Source: Acidobacteriota bacterium (GTDB lineage Bacteria > Acidobacteriota > UBA4820 > DSQY01). From it: a stretch of 6,044 nt of DNA. The position numbers were made by a program, and so were the translations under genes. Location: the NCBI GenBank assembly GCA_021814085.1, contig JAKAJA010000121.1, positions 1 through 6,044 of the forward strand, in the 5' to 3' direction. The first letter of the stretch is position 1. Each line of letters opens with the position of its first letter. Below, piece by piece: positions 1-4,897 of the stretch. The notes beneath the pieces were generated by a model that made no database searches, had not been told where the DNA came from, and saw nothing but the letters and a program-made list of their open reading frames with translations.

Positions 1-33
1 GCTTCAATGCCAGAGGAATCACTCTTTCCTGAA

Positions 34-79
34 GGCCGGGACACACATCCCGGCCGCGGCGAGGATGTGTATCCTCGCC
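34..79. repeat. Paired inverted hairpin element (REP/BIME-like) 3' of the kinase gene
   Basis: Two perfect hairpins lie 2 bases apart. The first (34-55) has the 8-bp stem GGCCGGGA/TCCCGGCC around the loop CACACA. The second (58-79) has the 9-bp stem GGCGAGGAT/ATCCTCGCC around the loop GTGT. The reverse complement of the first matches the second at 17 of 22 positions, so they are inverted copies. Two of the differences form compensatory pairs (C-G to G-C and G-C to A-T), which keeps both stems intact. The loops are complementary to each other (ACACAT at 43-48, ATGTGT at 65-70), so a kissing contact or one long cruciform is possible. The element begins about 33 bases after the kinase stop codon. 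Neither strand has a T-run after a stem, so it is not a canonical intrinsic terminator. It could still stabilise the 3' end, help Rho-type termination, or be a dispersed REP-like repeat. The structure is certain; the role is inferred. Confidence 0.75.
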
Positions 80-112
80 TGCGGGACGTAAACGACGGAC
101 GGCAAGTTGGTT

Positions 113-3100
113 TTAGAATTCAAACGACTGCGCCGCGGGTTGACCGGCATCAGCGAAGGCCGACGCCATCTCCCGCTCGAGGGCGTCCAGGCCGAAGGGC
201 TTTTGGAGGAAACGCACGTTCCCCTGCATGACCTCCTTCCGGAGTACGTCGTCCCGCGAGTAACCGGAGATGAGAATGAGGGCGGGCAAGGGGGCCAGGG
301 TGGCGACGTGGCGCGCGATATCCACGCCAGAACCATCGGGCAACAGAACGTCGGAGAGGACCAGGTCGAAGTGGCAGTCCCCAAGGACATTCAGGGCGTC
401 CTTCGTGCTGCCCACGGCTGTCACCCGGTAGCCCAGCAGGGTGAGGGCTTCTCCGAGCCAATCCCGCACCCCCACGGCGTCCTCGACCAAGAGGATCCGT
501 CGCTCCGGGCCCTCCTGGGCGAGCGCGCGCGGAGGGTGGGAGACGAGGGCCTCGGGGAGCAGCTCGTTCATGAGCGGCAGGGCCACCCTGAACTCCGCGC
601 CGCCCTCGGGCGCCTCCCCCACGTCGATGGTGCCCCCGTTCTGCTGAACGATGCCCAGCACCACGGGCAAGCCCAGGCCAGTCCCCTGCTCCGATCCCTT
701 GGTCGTGAAAAATGGCTCGAAGATCCTTCCCCTGAGCTCCTCGGGGATGCCGGGGCCGCTGTCCCTCACGGCAAACCACGCGAAGCGGTTTCCGTCGCGC
801 CCCGTGGCGAGGACGAGACGCCCGCCGCCTGAAAGTGCGTCGCACGCGTTGACCACGAGGTTGACGATGGCCTGCTCCATGTGGCCGAGGTCGGCCCTTA
901 CGGGGAGTGCCCCCTCGCAGAGATCGAGTTCGAAGACGATGTTCTCGCGGAGAAATCTCCTCAAGAGCCCGTCCACCCCTCTCACGAGGGTGTTGAGATC
1001 CACCGCCTCGGGTCGTGCCGTCTCCCGGCGCGCGAAGAGAAGGAGCTGGCGGGTGAGCTGGGCGGCCCGGTGGATATCCTGTTCGATCTCTCCCACCGCG
1101 GCCTCGGCCCGATCGTGGTCGGCGAACGAGTGGCGGAGGCTCGCGGCGGCGGTCAGCATGGCCTGGAGCAGGTTATTGAAATCGTGCGCCACCCCTCCGG
1201 CCAGGAGGCCGATGGCTTCCATCTTCTGGGCCTGCACGAGCTGCTCCCGCAGGCGCCGCTGCTCCGTGACATCACGGCCCACCCCTTGGAAGCCAGTGAC
1301 TCCTCCTTCCGTGTCGAAGAAGGCGCGTATGGACCATTGGTGAATCCGCGGCTCTTCCCCGACAGCGGATACCCGCTGCTCCACGAGGCGGAAGGGCTCC
1401 GACGGCGCGAAGGAAGCAAGAACGTCCCGGGTCTGCTGTTGGACCTTCTGGGGGAGGAAAGCGAAGAGACTCTCTCCGGGGAGGCTTTCGGGGTCCCTGC
1501 CCCAGAGACGTCCGAGGGCGCCGTTGGCAAAGAGAAGGGTTCCGTCCGGCGCGAACCGGCAGATCATCTCCGTCTGCCCCTCCACAACAGCCCGGTAGCG
1601 CTCTTCGAGGGCTTTCACCCGATCTTTCTCCGCCGTAAGCTCCGCCGTCCTCCGTGCCACCGTTTCCTCCAGGAGACGCCCCCTGCTCTCGAGGAGCCCC
1701 ACCCGAAGCCGGTGGAGCCCGACGACCGCAGCGGCGACCAGGACTCCCATGGCCGCCAGGAAGAGGGGATGCTGGTAGAGAGGTGGCTTGAGGTGGAGGG
1801 CGAGGGTTGCCTCGGGGCCCGTCAGTTTGTCATCTTCGCTCCTCACCTGAAAGACGAAGCGCCCGGCGGGGACATTGGTGTAGTATGCCGTCCGCCGCCG
1901 TCCGGCTGCCACCCATTCCCGGTCGAACCCCTCCAGCCGGTACGCCACCTGGAGGCCGCCGGGGTCGAAGATTCCCGGCACGGAGAAGTGGATTTCCAGG
2001 GCGCCCGCACCCCGGGACATGGAAACCGGTGCGCGGAAGGATACGGGCTGGCCGTTCAGGAGCACCGCCTCGATCTGGGCGGGCGGAGGTACCCCCCGGA
2101 CCGCTAAGCCCGCCGGGTCGATGGCCACGGCCCCCCTCGCCGTTGGAATCCAGAGCCGGCCGTCGGCCGCGAGGCACCCGGCAGGCTGGCCGCCTCCGTT
2201 ACACTCCAGGGTGAGCAGGCCGTCCTCGAGGCCAAGCCTGCGGCATTCCACGGACGGAGCCTTGCCGTCGAGGAACGCCTCCAGGTTGTCGAGCTCGGCG
2301 ATGATGATGCCGCCATTGCTCGTGAGCCAGAGGCTTCCCTTCCCGTCGTCCAGCGCCGTGTAGAACGTGTTCTCACCCAGCCCGTGTTCGCCGGTAATTC
2401 GTCGGGCCCGGCCGTGGCGGTAACGCACGAGGCCGCCCGAGTACGTGGTGAGCCAGAGGGTTCCCGACGCGTCCCGGCAGAGGCCGAACACTTTCTCCTG
2501 CCCCAGCTCGGGCTCTTGGCGGCATGCCACGAACCGGTCCTTCGTCCGGCGGTAGAGCCCCTCTGAGGTGCCCAGCCACATGGTGCCGTCAGGTTCGAAG
2601 AGGATGGCGTAAATTCCCCATCCGGGAGGCTTGTCCGCCTCGGTGATTTTCTCGAAGCGCCCGTTCCGCCAAGCCCACAGCCCCCCTCCCCGCGTCCCGA
2701 CCCAGAGGGCGCCCCCCCGGTCTTGGGCGATGCAAGAGACCTTGAACCGCTCGGGGCCCGGCTGGAAGTCGATGGCGTGGAACCGGCGCCCGTCGAAGCG
2801 GTTAAGGCTCCCGTCGCCCGCGCCCGCCCAGATCGTCCCCCCGGCGTCCTGGAAGAGGGCGCCGATGGAGTCGCCGGAGAGGCCATCCCGCTTGCCCCAG
2901 GTGGAGATCCGCCCTCCCGCCAGCCGGTTCAACCCACCGCCCCCCGTCCCCAGCCAGAGTGCCCCCTCGCGGTCCTGCATGATGGTGAAGACCTGATCGC
3001 TCGAGAGCCCCTCCACGGTCGTGAAGGGCGTGGCCGGACCCCCCATGAGGCGGTTCAATCCCCCGCCCCGGGTGCCGATCCATGCGGCGCCCTGCCTGTC

Positions 3101-4054
3101 CTCACAAAAGCACAGAGGGCGGTCATCGGCCAGCCCCCTTCTAGCCGTGAGCACCGCCACCCGGTCCTCGCCCGTGATGCGGGCCAAGCCTCCGCCGTAG
3201 GAGCCGATCCACGTGTTGCCGTCTCGATCGCCGGAGATGAAGAAGATCCGGTCATTCCCTATCCCCTCCCGGGTCGTGAATCGCTTTGGGCCCCCGGGTC
3301 CGAGACGGACGGCCCCCATGTTGGTACCAACCCACAGCCGTCCTCTCCCATCGGGCAGGACGGCGGTGACCACGGAGTTCGAGAGGGGGGCCGGAAGCTC
3401 CAGGGATTCGGCCCTACCCTCCGAGAAGAGGCCGATGTGCCTGCCCCGCCCCACCCACAGCCCCGGGGGACCGCCGGCCTTCATGCCGTAGCTCCCCGGG
3501 GGCGCCGAAACCAGAACGCTTATTCCCCCCTCTGCCCGACCCAGGTCCCCAGAGGCGGGCCGAACGGCCTCGCCCTCCAACCGGTAGAGTTCGTTCTGGG
3601 GCGTCCCGATCCATAGCCCCTCGCCTTCATCCCCGCATATGGCCCAGATGCGTTCGTCCCCCAGCCCCTGCTCCAGACCGAAACGCGTGAAGGTCCCGTC
3701 TTTGTAACGGATCACACCGCCGCCATTGGTCGCCGCGAAGAGGGTTCCCCCTGGCGTCTCGACGAGCGCGGTAATGTTGTTCACCTTGAAGGCGGGGGTG
3801 GTCCGCCGATCGAAGAGGGTGAACTGGAATCCGTCGAATCGGACGAGGCCGTCCTCCGTCCCGAGCCAGAGATACCCGTCCTTCGTCTGGTGGACGGCGT
3901 TGACCACGTTGGAGGGGAGGCCCTGGGCGGTGGTCCAGCCCTGGAGGCCGTATTGCGTCACCTGCCGGTGTGGGTCCAGGGCCCACGCGACGCCGGCGAT
4001 CGCTGCCAGCGCAAGGACCAGGACGAGCCGAAACTCCATGACGTGGCGACCCAC
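113..4054 (-). CDS. Periplasmic-sensing hybrid histidine kinase (two-component propeller, Y_Y_Y, PAS, HisKA, HATPase, receiver)
   Basis: This is a 1313-residue inner-membrane hybrid sensor kinase. Residues 1-25 are a signal peptide ending in Ala-Trp-Ala. Fourteen propeller repeats follow (LWxGT-type motifs with key aromatics at about 63, 106, 148, 200, 241, 282, 325, 367, 409, 451, 493, 534, 576 and 635, a period of about 42), enough for two seven-bladed propellers. A Y_Y_Y domain (about 678-756, YRLEGFDREW near 705) leads to a membrane span (about 762-785) and a coiled coil (about 790-820). The cytoplasmic part has a PAS domain (about 819-931), HisKA with phospho-acceptor His957 in GGVAHDFNNLL, and HATPase (Asn1069, DSGPGIP at 1098, FEPFFTTK at 1112, GTGLGL at 1124). 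The C-terminal receiver has acidic pair 1191-1192, phospho-acceptor Asp1235, Ser1263 and Lys1285. All catalytic residues are present. The protein ends after the receiver without the AraC-type helix-turn-helix of Bacteroides HTCS proteins, so output must pass to another protein. I chose the GTG start at 4054 because AGGAG sits 8 bases upstream. ATG at 4090 (1325 residues) and ATG at 4039 (1308 residues) have no well-placed site. The ligand is unknown; in Bacteroides this sensor type binds glycan fragments. Confidence 0.95.
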   Translation of the reverse strand: MGRHVMEFRLVLVLALAAIAGVAWALDPHRQVTQYGLQGWTTAQGLPSNVVNAVHQTKDGYLWLGTEDGLVRFDGFQFTLFDRRTTPAFKVNNITALVETPGGTLFAATNGGGVIRYKDGTFTRFGLEQGLGDERIWAICGDEGEGLWIGTPQNELYRLEGEAVRPASGDLGRAEGGISVLVSAPPGSYGMKAGGPPGLWVGRGRHIGLFSEGRAESLELPAPLSNSVVTAVLPDGRGRLWVGTNMGAVRLGPGGPKRFTTREGIGNDRIFFISGDRDGNTWIGSYGGGLARITGEDRVAVLTARRGLADDRPLCFCEDRQGAAWIGTRGGGLNRLMGGPATPFTTVEGLSSDQVFTIMQDREGALWLGTGGGGLNRLAGGRISTWGKRDGLSGDSIGALFQDAGGTIWAGAGDGSLNRFDGRRFHAIDFQPGPERFKVSCIAQDRGGALWVGTRGGGLWAWRNGRFEKITEADKPPGWGIYAILFEPDGTMWLGTSEGLYRRTKDRFVACRQEPELGQEKVFGLCRDASGTLWLTTYSGGLVRYRHGRARRITGEHGLGENTFYTALDDGKGSLWLTSNGGIIIAELDNLEAFLDGKAPSVECRRLGLEDGLLTLECNGGGQPAGCLAADGRLWIPTARGAVAIDPAGLAVRGVPPPAQIEAVLLNGQPVSFRAPVSMSRGAGALEIHFSVPGIFDPGGLQVAYRLEGFDREWVAAGRRRTAYYTNVPAGRFVFQVRSEDDKLTGPEATLALHLKPPLYQHPLFLAAMGVLVAAAVVGLHRLRVGLLESRGRLLEETVARRTAELTAEKDRVKALEERYRAVVEGQTEMICRFAPDGTLLFANGALGRLWGRDPESLPGESLFAFLPQKVQQQTRDVLASFAPSEPFRLVEQRVSAVGEEPRIHQWSIRAFFDTEGGVTGFQGVGRDVTEQRRLREQLVQAQKMEAIGLLAGGVAHDFNNLLQAMLTAAASLRHSFADHDRAEAAVGEIEQDIHRAAQLTRQLLLFARRETARPEAVDLNTLVRGVDGLLRRFLRENIVFELDLCEGALPVRADLGHMEQAIVNLVVNACDALSGGGRLVLATGRDGNRFAWFAVRDSGPGIPEELRGRIFEPFFTTKGSEQGTGLGLPVVLGIVQQNGGTIDVGEAPEGGAEFRVALPLMNELLPEALVSHPPRALAQEGPERRILLVEDAVGVRDWLGEALTLLGYRVTAVGSTKDALNVLGDCHFDLVLSDVLLPDGSGVDIARHVATLAPLPALILISGYSRDDVLRKEVMQGNVRFLQKPFGLDALEREMASAFADAGQPAAQSFEF

Positions 4055-4062
4055 GGCGTCCG

Positions 4063-4067
4063 CTCCT
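4063..4067 (-). promoter_or_regulatory. Shine-Dalgarno site that decides the kinase start
   Basis: Read on the minus strand, AGGAG lies within the purine run GGGGAGAGGAG and is followed by 8 bases and then GTG at 4054. The in-frame ATG at 4039 is about 23 bases away, which is too far. The in-frame ATG at 4090 lies upstream of this site and has only a pyrimidine-rich sequence before it. The GTG start also puts Arg3 and His4 ahead of the hydrophobic signal-peptide core, as expected for an n-region. Confidence 0.6.
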
Positions 4068-4107
4068 CTCCCCTCGGCCGAAACTCGCATAACGGGTTAG
4101 CAGCGTA

Positions 4108-4137
4108 AGTGTAAGAGCCGGCGGCCCTTTGGGTCAA
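4108..4137 (-). promoter_or_regulatory. Candidate sigma-70-type promoter for the kinase
   Basis: On the minus strand, TTGACC (4137-4132, five of six consensus bases) is separated by 18 bases from TACACT (4113-4108, four of six). Initiation would fall near 4101, giving a leader of roughly 45 bases to the GTG at 4054 and only about 10 bases to the ATG at 4090. This again favours the shorter protein. It is a pattern match only; the -10 is mediocre and GC-rich genomes can use other consensus elements. Confidence 0.4.
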
Positions 4138-4168
4138 GGCACGCGCTCGCATCCGCGCCCACATCCCC

Positions 4169-4197
4169 TTGAGGGCAAAGGCTTTTGGTGCCAGAAT
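4169..4197 (+). promoter_or_regulatory. Candidate promoter for the HD-protein/hydro-lyase operon
   Basis: TTGAGG (4169-4174) and CAGAAT (4192-4197) are separated by 17 bases, each with four of six consensus positions. They lie in the most AT-rich part of the divergent region. A transcript would start near 4204, leaving a leader of about 30 bases before the ATG at 4234. The same stretch also has a sigma-54-like layout: GG at 4187-4188 and GC at 4199-4200 are exactly 10 bases apart (TGGTGCC, then TAGCA). Which sigma factor uses it, if any, cannot be told from sequence alone. The remainder of 4055-4233 holds the opposing kinase promoter and no further gene. Confidence 0.4.
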
Positions 4198-4233
4198 AGC
4201 AACTGGACGGGTTCATTAAACGGGAGGGAATCC

Positions 4234-4806
4234 ATGACGCGCCAAGAGATTACCGACCTGCTCCAACCCTGGGTCGGTCGCATTCAAGACGAAGACTTGA
4301 GGGAGAAGGTGGTCACGTGCTGGGAGCGCGCTGTCTCGAGAAGTGGCTACAAGACCGTGGCCGACTTGGAGAAGATGCCCTTCACGCTACTCACTGACAC
4401 GCGGGGCCTGAATTTCGTGGAGCACACCTTAGCCGTGACGGCAGGTGCCGTGGGCCTCGCCCAGGCGCAGGGGGCCCATTACCGCTCCATGCCCTACGCC
4501 ATCGACATGGACCGGTTGGTCGCCGGGGGCCTCCTCCACGACGTGGGGAAAATCCTGGAGATCGAGCCCGACGGCAAGGGCGGCCACCGCAAGAGCCGCG
4601 CGGGCTTCTGCATGCGCCACCCCATCTCGGGCGCGGCGCTCGCGGCTGAGGTAGGTCTGCCCGACGAGGTCCTCAACTGCATCGCCTGCCACGCCAAGGA
4701 GGGCGAGGGACGGCCGCAGGTCCTCGAGACGGTCCTCATCCACCAGGCCGACTACGCCACCTTCGACCCCCTGGTCATGATGGTCAAGGGAACGCTCATT
4801 CAGTAG
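4234..4806 (+). CDS. HD-domain metal-dependent phosphohydrolase, 190 residues
   Basis: This is a small soluble cytoplasmic protein with no signal peptide or membrane segment. The N-terminal ~55 residues are helical and resemble nothing I recognise. The rest is an HD fold with the full ligand series: His64 (FVEHT), His102-Asp103 (LLHDVGK, with Lys106), His129 (RHP), His153 (CHAKEG) and Asp173 (HQADYATFD). Five spaced ligands suggest a two-metal site, as in HD-GYP and related phosphohydrolases, rather than a mononuclear one. Residues 152-161 (CHAKEGEGRP) look like a degenerate HHExxDGxGYP motif in which the first His is Cys and the Tyr is Arg. Cyclic-di-GMP hydrolysis is therefore not supported. 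The substrate is unknown; nucleotides or phosphorylated metabolites are typical for the superfamily. The ATG has GGAGG six bases upstream (4223-4227), and the in-frame upstream extension to a TTG at 4129 has no such site. The gene lies 91 bases before a hydro-lyase large-subunit gene and is probably in the same operon. Confidence 0.88.
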   Translation: MTRQEITDLLQPWVGRIQDEDLREKVVTCWERAVSRSGYKTVADLEKMPFTLLTDTRGLNFVEHTLAVTAGAVGLAQAQGAHYRSMPYAIDMDRLVAGGLLHDVGKILEIEPDGKGGHRKSRAGFCMRHPISGAALAAEVGLPDEVLNCIACHAKEGEGRPQVLETVLIHQADYATFDPLVMMVKGTLIQ

Positions 4807-4810
4807 AGAC

Positions 4811-4834
4811 GGGAGCGGGAAGCGGGGAGCGGGG
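4811..4834 (+). other. G-quadruplex motif in the intercistronic leader
   Basis: Four G-runs (GGG 4811-4813, GGG 4817-4819, GGGG 4824-4827, GGGG 4831-4834) are separated by loops AGC, AAGC and AGC. This meets the classical pattern of four runs of at least three G with loops of 1-7 bases, on the mRNA-sense strand. It starts four bases after the stop codon of the HD gene. It can also be read as imperfect tandem copies of a 7-base GGGGAGC unit. The last two G-runs are also the left arm of the neighbouring hairpin, so the two folds would exclude each other. Confidence 0.55.
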
Positions 4835-4890
4835 AGAAAGCCTCCACCTTCCTGCTCCCCTTCTCCCTGCTCCCGGACCACTTCGGAGGC
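4825..4890 (+). promoter_or_regulatory. Intercistronic hairpin with anti-Shine-Dalgarno segment ahead of the hydro-lyase gene
   Basis: The arms at 4825-4838 (GGGAGCGGGGAGAA) and 4861-4874 (TTCTCCCTGCTCCC) pair over 14 bp, with a single G-U wobble in RNA and a 22-base loop. The loop begins with GCCTCC (4840-4845), the exact complement of GGAGGC (4885-4890), which contains the hydro-lyase ribosome binding site (GGAGG at 4885-4889). No T-run follows the stem, so this does not look like an intrinsic terminator. It could tune translation of the second gene, act as an mRNA processing or stability element, or be fortuitous purine/pyrimidine skew. The pairing is visible; regulation is inferred. Confidence 0.45.
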
Positions 4891-4897
4891 ACGCTCC

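Noticed and set aside
34..79. Canonical Rho-independent terminator for the kinase gene
   Set aside because: The stems are strong, but no T-run follows on either strand. I kept it as a structured repeat of uncertain role.
34..79. CRISPR-like repeat pair
   Set aside because: There are only two units, inverted rather than direct, and separated by 2 bases, with no spacer-sized gap.
107..832. Plus-strand open frame of 241 codons
   Set aside because: It is antisense to the receiver and ATPase domains of the kinase, with a low-complexity product and no family signature.
881..2107. Long plus-strand open frame of 408 codons inside the kinase region
   Set aside because: It lies entirely antisense to the HisKA, PAS and Y_Y_Y part of the kinase, whose motifs are intact. 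High GC content suppresses stop codons on the opposite strand. Its translation shows no recognisable motif, and no ribosome binding site was seen.
2723..3616. Plus-strand open frame of 297 codons
   Set aside because: It mirrors the propeller repeats on the opposite strand. Its proline/arginine-rich composition is typical of a GC-rich shadow frame.
4129..4233. N-terminal extension of the HD protein from a TTG at 4129
   Set aside because: The extension covers the candidate promoters, has no ribosome binding site and has an unconvincing composition, while ATG 4234 has GGAGG at ideal spacing.
4807..4897. Intrinsic terminator separating the HD gene from the hydro-lyase gene
   Set aside because: A stable hairpin is present, but a CGGACC stretch rather than a T-run follows, and no new promoter is evident before 4898. 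Co-transcription is more likely.
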